Shown: positions 18,816 to 25,916, counted from the first letter of the stretch. The stretch: 34,877 nt of DNA from Candidatus Aphodosoma intestinipullorum (GCA_017694515.1 JADIMV010000074.1:1-34877), one strand, 5' to 3'. The notes: generated by a model from the letters alone, not told the origin. Made by a program: numbers and translations.

Positions 18816-20171
18816 TCACTCCCTTATAATCTCCCCTCCCTTGTAGTAGTCCACGGTGCGGCATTTCAGCACATACTTCAGGCGGCTCTGCATGAGCGAC
18901 ATCTCGCTGTTCAGCAGTGTGGCCGCGCTCTGTCTCAGGTCGAGCGATGACTTCAGCCCCTCTTCATACTCGCGGCGCACCGTGCTGTAAGCCAGTCTGT
19001 TCGCCTCTACCAGCTTTTCCAGCTGCACCATCTCGAGGTAAGCCCCTTTCCTGTCATTAACGGCCTGACGTATGATTTTCTGCATATTGCGCACATTGTC
19101 CTCATACTGGTACTGCGCGGCGCGGTATGTATTCTTCGCACGGCGTATCTGGTTGATGTTCGTGAACCCGTTGAACCCAATTATCGCCGGCAGTGAGAAC
19201 GACACGCCGAACGACGAGCCGAAATTGTCCTTCGCCATCTGTGCGAACTGAGGCATGGCGTTTGTTCCGACGTTCAGGTCGGCGAAATACGCACTTGACA
19301 CCCCGCCGCTCACACCGATGGAGGGCATGAGCAGATGCCACACTGAGTTCTTATTCAACTTGGCTATCTTCATATTGAGCGACAGCTGTTTGAGCGTCGG
19401 GTTGTTCTCCAGTGCGGCGGCGTAGACCGCGTCATGCGTGTCGGCGAAGTCGTCTATCCTCATGGTGAGATACGGGTCGGTGAGCATCGCCGTATCCAGC
19501 ATAAGCGGCTCATCGTCAGGGTAGTTCATCTTCTGCCGCAGGTCGAGCATCGCTGTCTCATAGGCATTCTCCTGCGTGGTGAGGTTATACTCGTCCTGCG
19601 CTCTCTGCGCCTCGCTCTGCACGAGGTCGGCATAGCTCTTGAGGCCGAGCTCCTCCTCCCTGCGCGTCTTCATCAGCAGGGTGTCGCTGTCGGCCAGTGT
19701 GCGCCGCGCCAGCTGCACCGAACCATAGGCATAAAGTGCCTGTATATAAGCGTCGAACGTCTCCATCGCCACATTGTCCTCCGCCTCCTCCAGTGCAGCC
19801 TTGCCCAGCAGCAGCGCGGCGTTGGCCTTCTTGGCCGCGATTATGAGGCTGCCCCCTTGGAAGATAGGCAGCGACGCGCTCACCCCGTAGCTGACGTTGA
19901 GGTTCGTATTGTTCACATACGTGTTTGTCTGTGGGTCGATGCTGCGCCCGAAGCCCATATTGAAACCCGTACTTACACCCACATACGGCAGGAAGTTGCC
20001 TATGGCCTCAAGCTTGTCCATGCGGTAGTTTTTCACATCCAGCTCCCTCTGTTTCACCGTGTTATTGTTCTCCACGGCGTATGCCATGCAGCGGTCGACG
20101 CTCCACACCTCCTGCGCCGTTGCCATGGCACAGGAGGCGAAGCATCCCAACAAAACGAAAAAGTATTTCAT
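18816..20171 (-). CDS. TolC-family outer-membrane efflux protein
   Basis: A 451-residue outer-membrane channel and first gene of the export operon. An N-terminal signal peptide (about 1-19, MKYFFVLLGCFASCAMATA) leads into VDRCMAYAVENNNTVKQREL and repeated long helical segments. The strand segments include GFGRSIDPQTNTY and VSYGVSASLPIFQGG, a signature common in Bacteroidota TolC proteins. Two internally repeated halves (about 25-235 and 240-440) fit the OEP fold. It would form the exit duct for the fusion protein and the five permeases encoded downstream. The ATG at 20171 is preceded, after only 2 nt, by the terminal inverted repeat of a MITE-like element, so the ribosome-binding region is element-derived. 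Expression is inferred to depend on the sigma-54 promoter about 390 nt upstream. Confidence 0.93.
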   Translation of the reverse strand: MKYFFVLLGCFASCAMATAQEVWSVDRCMAYAVENNNTVKQRELDVKNYRMDKLEAIGNFLPYVGVSTGFNMGFGRSIDPQTNTYVNNTNLNVSYGVSASLPIFQGGSLIIAAKKANAALLLGKAALEEAEDNVAMETFDAYIQALYAYGSVQLARRTLADSDTLLMKTRREEELGLKSYADLVQSEAQRAQDEYNLTTQENAYETAMLDLRQKMNYPDDEPLMLDTAMLTDPYLTMRIDDFADTHDAVYAAALENNPTLKQLSLNMKIAKLNKNSVWHLLMPSIGVSGGVSSAYFADLNVGTNAMPQFAQMAKDNFGSSFGVSFSLPAIIGFNGFTNINQIRRAKNTYRAAQYQYEDNVRNMQKIIRQAVNDRKGAYLEMVQLEKLVEANRLAYSTVRREYEEGLKSSLDLRQSAATLLNSEMSLMQSRLKYVLKCRTVDYYKGGEIIRE

Positions 20172-20172
20172 G

Positions 20173-20382
20173 ATAAGTAGTTGTTCAAAATTAATTGTAT
20201 ATCTCTTGTGAGCTATTTTGCAACTATTTTATTGCCGTGAAAACGGGAGCATAGCGGGCTATGTGACCGTTAAACGGCGGAAAAATAGTGCAGAAGAGAC
20301 GCAAGAGATACAAAGCTTTTATATATGGTTTCTTTATAACACTAAATTAAGCAGTAGCATTTAATTTTGAACTACTACTTAT
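20173..20382. mobile_element. MITE-like 210-bp palindromic element in the tolC leader
   Basis: The ends are imperfect 25-bp inverted repeats: 20173-20197 and 20358-20382 match at 23 of 25 positions (core AGTAGTWGTTCAAAATTAA). Inside lies a second long imperfect inverted pair (about 20197-20247 against 20265-20314, both containing TCTCTTG, CTATTTT and GCCGT), with the central CATAG-CGGG-CTATG stem. There is no coding capacity. A TA (or AT) dinucleotide flanks each end, compatible with a short target duplication but ambiguous because the ends are palindromic. The element abuts the tolC start codon. Alternatives are an invertible segment or a structured leader that is not mobile. Confidence 0.6.
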
Positions 20383-20562
20383 ATCCCCCCACACCTTCAC
20401 GGCGCAGATGGGACACCTGGCTTGCATACCCGGGCATCCGCTTGCCGCCCTCCGCACCACAGTGCGGAGGCAGCACGTATGACGTATGAACGGAACTGTT
20501 CTCCATAATATCTGTCTTTATTTTCCGGCGCGGAAAACACGCCAATCCACACCATGACCCAA
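20383..20562. other. Leader between sigma-54 promoter and the MITE-like element
   Basis: No supported gene. It would be transcribed leftward from the sigma-54 promoter. It contains a perfect 9-bp hairpin, CCTCCGCAC-CACA-GTGCGGAGG, at 20449-20470 without a T-run on the minus strand, and a C6 tract at 20385-20390. A minus-strand open frame exists, but its ATG overlaps the -24 promoter element. Confidence 0.5.
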
Positions 20563-20577
20563 GCAAAGAACATGCCA
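20563..20577 (-). promoter_or_regulatory. Sigma-54 promoter of the tolC/permease operon
   Basis: Read on the minus strand the site is TGGCATGTTCTTTGC, against the sigma-54 consensus TGGCAC-N5-TTGC. The -24 GG and -12 GC are present at the right spacing, and only the last base of TGGCAC differs. Transcription would start near 20551 and run leftward into tolC with a leader of about 380 nt. The adjacent divergent gene is a sigma-54 activator, which strongly supports the call. Confidence 0.8.
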
Positions 20578-20582
20578 AAATA

Positions 20583-20591
20583 CCCCCCCCC
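20583..20591. repeat. C9 homopolymer tract beside the sigma-54 promoter
   Basis: Nine consecutive C residues start 6 bp upstream (minus-strand sense) of the -24 element and lie between that promoter and the putative activator sites. Such a tract is prone to slippage and could change promoter-activator spacing. Confidence 0.85.
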
Positions 20592-20630
20592 GCTGACTAT
20601 CAGACACTTACAGAGAGGACATATAAAACC

Positions 20631-20672
20631 ACTGTATGATTTTTATACAGTAGCGTACAAAAATCATACAGT
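20631..20672. promoter_or_regulatory. Putative upstream activator sites for the sigma-54 regulator
   Basis: Three copies of one heptamer: ACTGTAT at 20631-20637 and its complement ATACAGT at 20645-20651 and 20666-20672. The outer pair extends into a perfect 14-bp inverted repeat, ACTGTATGATTTTT (20631-20644) with AAAAATCATACAGT (20659-20672). The two ATACAGT copies start 21 bp apart, two helical turns. The cluster lies roughly 80-120 bp upstream of the predicted start of the sigma-54 transcript, the usual position for NtrC-type activator sites. Confidence 0.65.
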
Positions 20673-20882
20673 TCCCGTCCCGCCCGCAGCCTGTTTACTA
20701 CATTCACGATATGTACCGAACCTCATCCTGTCCGTTGGCGGCTATGCAAATTAAGGTTAAAAACACGTACTCTCGCCGAAGCCTCCCCCAAGCGCCTCCG
20801 AAGCGGCAACGGAATCCCACGCATATCTCCCTTATAACCGCATATCGCTCAGGATAACTCACAACTGAACAATTCACTAATA

Positions 20883-20913
20883 TTGCGAATTTCATATTTA
20901 TATACTATCTTTG
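20883..20913 (+). promoter_or_regulatory. Housekeeping promoter of higBA
   Basis: The -7 box TATCTTTG lies at 20906-20913, with a TTG at 20883-20885, 20 nt upstream. This matches the Bacteroidota TTTG-N19/20-TAnnTTTG promoter. A start near 20920 would give a leader of about 43 nt to the higB ATG at 20963, and the transcript may continue into the regulator and kinase. Confidence 0.7.
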
Positions 20914-20962
20914 CCATACGGAAGGCCACTCCCCGATGCGTTCCGCAAAACTGAGCGACCGT

Positions 20963-21283
20963 ATGAATGTGGAATTTGAGAAACAGTATTTGGCGGAACT
21001 GTACGAGAAGGGAAAGACTTCTGACAAGAAACATCGGTTTCAGCCACAGGTAATCAACGGCTACCTTAAGTGCGTAAAAGCCCTGCTGAACGCATCGCGC
21101 ATCGAAGACCTGTTCCAGTACCGCTCATTGAACTATGAGAAACTGCATGGCGACAAGAAAGGGCTCTCGTCCTTACGCATCAATGACCAATACAGATTGG
21201 AGTTCAGGGAAATAACAGGAGACAACAATCGGCAAACCGTAGAGATATGCTCTCTTACAGACATTACGAACCATTATAAATGA
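20963..21283 (+). CDS. higB: HigB-family toxin of a type II toxin-antitoxin system
   Basis: A 106-residue RelE/HigB-superfamily protein, predicted to be a ribosome-dependent mRNA endonuclease. It carries the characteristic FEKQYLAELYEKGKTSDKKHRFQP start, LNYEKLHGDKKGLSSLRINDQYRLEF core and CSLTDITNHYK end. The frame is open from an ATG at 20936, but the ATG at 20963 gives MNVEFEKQYL, the usual family start, so I chose it. The stop overlaps the antitoxin ATG by 4 nt. The toxin-first order is typical of higBA. It looks full length. It is followed closely by a two-component system, so it may share a transcript with it. Confidence 0.9.
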   Translation: MNVEFEKQYLAELYEKGKTSDKKHRFQPQVINGYLKCVKALLNASRIEDLFQYRSLNYEKLHGDKKGLSSLRINDQYRLEFREITGDNNRQTVEICSLTDITNHYK

Positions 21284-21609
21284 CGGATATGAACATAAAA
21301 GCAGACAATATACAGTCATTCCGGCCATACCACCCGGGAGAGCTGATAAAAGAAGAACTGGAATGCAGGGGCATACGGCAGAAAGATTTCGCCAAGAAAT
21401 TCGGGTTCTCATACTCCGCGTTGAACGAGACGCTCAATGCCAAACGCCCCGTGACCACCGAATTTGCCTTGCAGCTGGAGGCCGCGCTAAACATCAATGC
21501 CGATTTGCTTGTACGTATGCAGACAGACTACAACTTGCAGATGGCACGCCGAAACTCCACCCTCCTCGAAAGGCTTAACAAGATAAAGAAGATTGCCGCC
21601 ATATTTTAA
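21280..21609 (+). CDS. higA: HigA-family antitoxin (XRE helix-turn-helix)
   Basis: A 109-residue antitoxin and probable autorepressor. The HTH_3-type domain spans about 17-75, with HPGELIKEELECRGIRQKDF, the recognition region FSYSALNETLNAKRPVT and the following ALQLEAALNINADLL. The C-terminus (MQTDYNLQMARRNSTLLERL) probably contacts the toxin. The ATG at 21280 overlaps the higB stop; an alternative ATG lies at 21289. The next gene begins only 30 nt downstream without a visible promoter, so repression by HigA could also affect the downstream regulator; that is inference. Confidence 0.9.
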   Translation: MTDMNIKADNIQSFRPYHPGELIKEELECRGIRQKDFAKKFGFSYSALNETLNAKRPVTTEFALQLEAALNINADLLVRMQTDYNLQMARRNSTLLERLNKIKKIAAIF

Positions 21610-21639
21610 CGGCATCGCCTCAACCATAACTTAAACCTC

Positions 21640-22983
21640 ATGCAGAAAGGCACAATACTCATAGTGGACGACAACCGTGGGGTACTCACATCGGTCGAAT
21701 ACCTCGTGGAGGACTATTTCGCCCGCGTGCTGGCGGTCTCCTCGCCCGAATCCATCCCGTCCGCGCTGAGAGAGGAGAACATAGACGTGGTGCTGCTCGA
21801 CATGAATTTCCATGCCGGAGTGAACAACGGCAACGAAGGTCTCTACTGGCTCTCCGAAATCAAACGCCGCAGCCCGCGCACGCAGGTAGTGCTCTTCACC
21901 GCCTACTCCGACGTAGACCTCGCCGTGCGCGGCATGAAAGCCGGAGCGGACGATTTTGTAATCAAGCCGTGGGACAACGCCCGCCTGCTCAGCGCGTTGC
22001 GCGAGGCATACCGCAAAAGTCAGACGGAAAACCGTCAGGCCGCTGCCGTTGATGATGAACCGCGTATGCACTGGGGGACATCGCCCGCCGTCGCCGCCTT
22101 GCGTTCCATGACTGAAAAGGTAAGCCGCACAGAGGCCAACATCCTGATTACAGGTGAGAACGGGACAGGCAAGGATATGCTCGCCCGCGAGATACACCGC
22201 CTCTCCCCGCGCAGCGGCCGCCCCTTCGTGGCTGTTGACATGGGCTGCATTCCCGGGTCACTCTTCGAGAGCGAACTCTTCGGCCATGTCAAGGGCGCGT
22301 TCACCGATGCGCATTCCGACCGCACCGGGCGTTTCGAGGCTGCCGATGGCGGCACGCTCTTCCTCGACGAAATAGCCAACCTCCCGCTCCACTTGCAGGC
22401 CAAGATGCTGACCGCCATACAGCGCCGCACCTTCACACGCGTGGGCAGCAACGAGGTCCGCACCGCCGACATACGCCTCATCTGCGCCACAAACCGCCGT
22501 CTGGAACAGATGGTTGCGCAGGGCGAGTTCCGCGAAGACCTGCTCTACCGCATAAACACCATTCACCTCCACCTGCCCCCGCTGCGCGAACGCACGGATG
22601 AGATTATGCCCCTCGCCCACATATTCCTCTCTGAATATGCAGAACGCTACGCCCGCCGCATCGGCCACTTCACACAACAGGCGGAGGAGAAACTCACATC
22701 GCACACATGGCCGGGCAACATACGCGAACTGCAGCACGCCATAGAGAAAGCGGTGATAATGAGCGACAGCGACGAGACAATCGATGCCGCTGACATACAG
22801 ATAACCCCCACGGCAACAGCAGACGGCGCGGTTCAAGATCACCTCCCGACACTCGAAGAAATGGAACGGCAGACTCTCGGAGAGGCTCTCGCCCGCAGCC
22901 ACGGCAACCTTACTCAAGCAGCGTCCTCGCTCGGCATAACGCGGCAGACGCTCTACAACAAGATGAAACGCCATGGCCTATAA
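21640..22983 (+). CDS. Sigma-54-dependent response regulator (NtrC/AtoC family)
   Basis: A 447-residue activator. The receiver domain (about 5-122) has D10/D11, phospho-acceptor D54 (VVLLDMNF) and K109 in VIKPW. The AAA+ domain (about 143-370) has Walker A GENGTGKD (172-179), the sigma-54 contact loop as GAFTDA (219-224) rather than GAFTGA, and Walker B LFLDEIANL (from 240). The C-terminal Fis-type helix-turn-helix is LTQAASSLGITRQTLYNKMKRHGL. It presumably remodels sigma-54 polymerase at the promoter of the divergent tolC operon, with its binding sites at 20631-20672. The ATG at 21640 is 30 nt after higA. Its last 11 nt overlap the kinase gene. Confidence 0.95.
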   Translation: MQKGTILIVDDNRGVLTSVEYLVEDYFARVLAVSSPESIPSALREENIDVVLLDMNFHAGVNNGNEGLYWLSEIKRRSPRTQVVLFTAYSDVDLAVRGMKAGADDFVIKPWDNARLLSALREAYRKSQTENRQAAAVDDEPRMHWGTSPAVAALRSMTEKVSRTEANILITGENGTGKDMLAREIHRLSPRSGRPFVAVDMGCIPGSLFESELFGHVKGAFTDAHSDRTGRFEAADGGTLFLDEIANLPLHLQAKMLTAIQRRTFTRVGSNEVRTADIRLICATNRRLEQMVAQGEFREDLLYRINTIHLHLPPLRERTDEIMPLAHIFLSEYAERYARRIGHFTQQAEEKLTSHTWPGNIRELQHAIEKAVIMSDSDETIDAADIQITPTATADGAVQDHLPTLEEMERQTLGEALARSHGNLTQAASSLGITRQTLYNKMKRHGL

Positions 22984-24283
22984 GCTGCCCGTCGCGCCCG
23001 TCCTGCACTACACGCTCACCATAGCCGGCACAGCCGCCGCGACAATAGGTGTGTTGCAGGACGATACTCCATTGGCCATCTGCGGAATAACGGCAGTAGT
23101 AATTGCTGTAATACTCGCTGTCCTCTCACGCCGCGCCATGCGCGAACGCTGCTGGCTCATCATCGAAGCCGCACGCAACAAGGACTACTCTTTCCGCCTG
23201 CCGCGCCACGGCTTTTCCGGCGGCGAACTCTTTCTGCAAGAGGCGCTGAACAGCATAGGTGCGATGCTCGGAGAACAGCACCGGCAGACAGAACAGCAGG
23301 AACGCTTCTACGGGGAGATAATGTCAAACATCACAACCGGCATCATAGTACTCGATAAAGAGGGCAACATACTGAAGACTAACGCACAGGCCGCCCGTAT
23401 CTTCGGGCTGCCGCAACTCACGTCGCTGCACCAGCTCGACCGCGACGGGCAGCGGACCTCACAACAGATTGCAGCCCTGCACCCCGGCAGAAGCCTGAAC
23501 ATAACCTACCGCAGCCGCCTCCGTCAGGAACAGCTCCTGCTCAGCGCATCGCAGGCCACTTTGGACAACGACCGTGTCACCATCATAGCCGTCAATGACA
23601 TACGCGCCGAACTCGATGCGAAGGAACTCGACACTTGGGTCAAACTCACACGGGTGCTTACCCACGAAATCATGAACTCCGTAGCCCCGATAGCCTCGCT
23701 CAGCGAAACGCTCTTGCAGCGCACCGCCTCTGCCGACCCGAAGATACACAAAGGAATACAGGCCATACACGACACCTCCGCAGGACTGGTCTCGTTCGTT
23801 GACAGCTACCGCAAATTCTCATCGCTGCAACAGCCGTCGCCCGCCACGTTCAGTGTCAGTTCGCTCATCGACAGCCTGTTGGAGCTCGACATCATACCGC
23901 CCGCCATACAGCTCACAACGGACATCTCGCCCCGCACACTCACCCTTACGGCAGACCCTAACCTCATCCGTCAGGCACTGCTCAATGTGGTCAAAAACGC
24001 CGTACAGGCCATTGACACCACGCCCGGCGGACGCATACTCATCACAGCCCGCGCCACTCCGGACAGCGGTGCTGTCATACTGATAAGCAACAACGGCCCC
24101 GCCATCCCCGCCGATGCGGCAGACAAGATATTCATGCCTTTCTTCACCACACGCCGTGACGGCAACGGCATCGGCCTCGCCCTCTCCATGCAGATAATGA
24201 AACTCTCCGGCGGCACGATATCCCTCGTCCGGAGCAATCCCCCGGGCATGAACGTGACCTTCGCCCTCGAATTCTTCCCGTGA
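22973..24283 (+). CDS. NtrY/NtrB-like sensor histidine kinase
   Basis: A 436-residue kinase, partner of the sigma-54 regulator with which it overlaps by 11 nt. Two closely spaced N-terminal membrane helices (about 12-29 and 33-51) leave almost no periplasmic domain, so the signal may come from the membrane or cytoplasm. A PAS-like domain spans about 108-210 (IMSNITTGIIVLDKEGNILKT onward). The H box is LTHEIMNSVAPIASLSE with H231, followed by the N box (LLNVVKNAVQAI), the G1-like ISNNGPAIP, FMPFFTTRRDGNGIGLAL and a normal ATP lid. The ATG at 22973 is the only sensible start. The gene ends 62 nt before the hydrogenase terminator. Short-loop kinases of this type often sense envelope conditions, which would fit control of an export system, but the ligand is unknown. 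Confidence 0.92.
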   Translation: MAYKLPVAPVLHYTLTIAGTAAATIGVLQDDTPLAICGITAVVIAVILAVLSRRAMRERCWLIIEAARNKDYSFRLPRHGFSGGELFLQEALNSIGAMLGEQHRQTEQQERFYGEIMSNITTGIIVLDKEGNILKTNAQAARIFGLPQLTSLHQLDRDGQRTSQQIAALHPGRSLNITYRSRLRQEQLLLSASQATLDNDRVTIIAVNDIRAELDAKELDTWVKLTRVLTHEIMNSVAPIASLSETLLQRTASADPKIHKGIQAIHDTSAGLVSFVDSYRKFSSLQQPSPATFSVSSLIDSLLELDIIPPAIQLTTDISPRTLTLTADPNLIRQALLNVVKNAVQAIDTTPGGRILITARATPDSGAVILISNNGPAIPADAADKIFMPFFTTRRDGNGIGLALSMQIMKLSGGTISLVRSNPPGMNVTFALEFFP

Positions 24284-24344
24284 CTCCCTGACAACACACG
24301 CCCCACCTCCCCACTCCCCCGCAGTTCCGCACGCGTCACGGCAC

Positions 24345-24382
24345 AAAAAAAACCGGTGCGCGGAGCATCCTCCGCACACCGG
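24345..24382 (-). terminator. Rho-independent terminator of the hydrogenase gene
   Basis: The stem is CCGGTG-C-GCGGAG / CTCCGC-A-CACCGG (24353-24382) with loop CATC. In the leftward direction it is followed by eight T residues (complement of 24345-24352). It lies 77 nt past the hydrogenase stop. The T-run is on one side only, so it serves the minus strand. Confidence 0.88.
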
Positions 24383-24458
24383 AACAAATTATCCCCAAAC
24401 GGTCATTAGAACGTTTGGAACAATGCAAACATGAAAAAGTCGAAACCTCAGCGGCGCA

Positions 24459-25916
24459 TCACTTCTTGGCTCTTGCCGCGACCATATTGGCAAGCTCCTT
24501 GACATAAACCTTCTGCGCCGTAGCCTTGTCTATATGCGTACATGGGCCAGTCACGCAGCCGCCCTCGCAGGCCATAACCTCGATGAACTGGTTCGGACAC
24601 TTGCCGGACTTGGCGTATGCCCTCAGCAGACCAATATTCTTCTTGTTCAGGTTGCTGAGCAACAGCGTGCTGACCTCCTTGCCCAGCTTTGCCTGCACCG
24701 CGCCTGACACGCCGCCCGTCTTGCCGTAGCCGTGTCCCTCCACCGTAGCATCCTGCGCTATATGGAACGGCGCGACCTGTTCGAGGTTCACCTCCATACC
24801 GTCGAATATAGACCCGAGCTCCTCGAACGTTATCACATAATCAACAGTCTCCGTGTACTGCGCCTCCTTCCTCTTCGCGATGCACGGGCCGATAAAGACC
24901 GTCTTAGCGTCGGGATACATCTTCTTCGCTATCTCAGCCGCATAGTACATAGGCGACCGCGTAGACGACACATATTTCTTTATCTCCGGTATATGCTTCT
25001 CCGCCAGCTGTATATATGACGGGCAGCACGATGTAGTCATAAACGGCTGTCCCTCTTCGAGTTTCTCCACCAGCTCCGCGCTTTCGCGGCGTGTTGTCTC
25101 GTCCGCGCCGAGAGCAACCTCGACCACATCATCGAATCCGACCTCGCGCAGTGCGCCGTACAGGCTGTCGAGCGTCGTATTGAACTGCGATATGATGGCC
25201 GGTGCTACCAGAGCCACTACCTTCTGTGCCGGGTTCTTTATCTGCTGCAGTATGTCGAACACCTGCGAAATCTCGAATATCGCGCCGAACGGGCAGGCGT
25301 TTATGCACTTGCCGCAATAGATGCACTTGCTCTCGTCGATATGCTCCACACCGTACTCATCCTTCGATATGGCCTTGACAGGACACACCTCCTCACACGG
25401 GATTGGCACATAGATAATGGCGTGATACGGACAGCTCTGATGGCAGATGCCGCACGAGATACACGTATCGTGGTCTATCTCCGCCTGGCCGTTAGCCTTG
25501 AAATGTATGGCGTTCTTCGGACAGTTCATATAGCAGCTCCGCGCCACGCACCCGCGGCAGAGGTTCGAAATCTCATAGTTCACCTGCACACAGTTCGAGC
25601 AAGCCTCGTCCATCACGCACAGTATATTCTCTTTCAGGTTCTTCTTCCTTGTTATGGCCTCCTGTGCATAGTGCGACAGCGGCGTCAGCTCATCCTTCTC
25701 GTCCGTCATGTCGAAACCGAGCAGCGGGAACATCTTGTATTTCCACACCGCGCGCTCCTTATGCACGCAGCAACGCCCGCGCACCTTGCTGTGGCGCGGC
25801 GACAGCTTGATAGGCAGATGGTCTATCTCCTCCACCAGCTGATTGTCTTTCCAGAGTTTCACAAGTTTTGCCAACAGTCCGTGGCGGACTATCATCACGT
25901 TATTGGTAAAAGCCAT
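24459..25916 (-). CDS. Monomeric [FeFe] hydrogenase with N-terminal ferredoxin domains (group B-like)
   Basis: A 485-residue cytoplasmic iron-sulfur enzyme expected to interconvert protons and H2 with ferredoxin-type electrons. After a unique N-terminal part, cysteine-rich segments carry C106/C109/C120/C123/C128/C132, C152-C155-C158-C162 with C174/C178, and C198-C201-C204-C208, enough for several [4Fe-4S] clusters. The H-cluster motifs are TSCCPSY (295-301, C297 the likely proton-transfer Cys and C298 a ligand), GPCIAKRKEA (C345) and VMACEGGCVTGPC (C450, C454). The Ser-Tyr after TSCCP and the L3 motif differ from clostridial group A and fit group B. No hydE/F/G maturases are in the window, so they must be elsewhere. 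No electron-bifurcating partners adjoin it. A sensory role is less likely because all H-cluster ligands are present. Confidence 0.9.
   Translation of the reverse strand: MAFTNNVMIVRHGLLAKLVKLWKDNQLVEEIDHLPIKLSPRHSKVRGRCCVHKERAVWKYKMFPLLGFDMTDEKDELTPLSHYAQEAITRKKNLKENILCVMDEACSNCVQVNYEISNLCRGCVARSCYMNCPKNAIHFKANGQAEIDHDTCISCGICHQSCPYHAIIYVPIPCEEVCPVKAISKDEYGVEHIDESKCIYCGKCINACPFGAIFEISQVFDILQQIKNPAQKVVALVAPAIISQFNTTLDSLYGALREVGFDDVVEVALGADETTRRESAELVEKLEEGQPFMTTSCCPSYIQLAEKHIPEIKKYVSSTRSPMYYAAEIAKKMYPDAKTVFIGPCIAKRKEAQYTETVDYVITFEELGSIFDGMEVNLEQVAPFHIAQDATVEGHGYGKTGGVSGAVQAKLGKEVSTLLLSNLNKKNIGLLRAYAKSGKCPNQFIEVMACEGGCVTGPCTHIDKATAQKVYVKELANMVAARAKK

Noticed and set aside
4419-20171. Bacteriocin/lantibiotic biosynthesis locus
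   Set aside because: No precursor peptide, modification enzyme or peptidase-containing transporter is present; only export components are seen.
20375-20578. Minus-strand 67-codon ORF in the tolC leader
   Set aside because: Its ATG lies in the -24 element of the sigma-54 promoter, so it would not be on that transcript, and it shows no domain.
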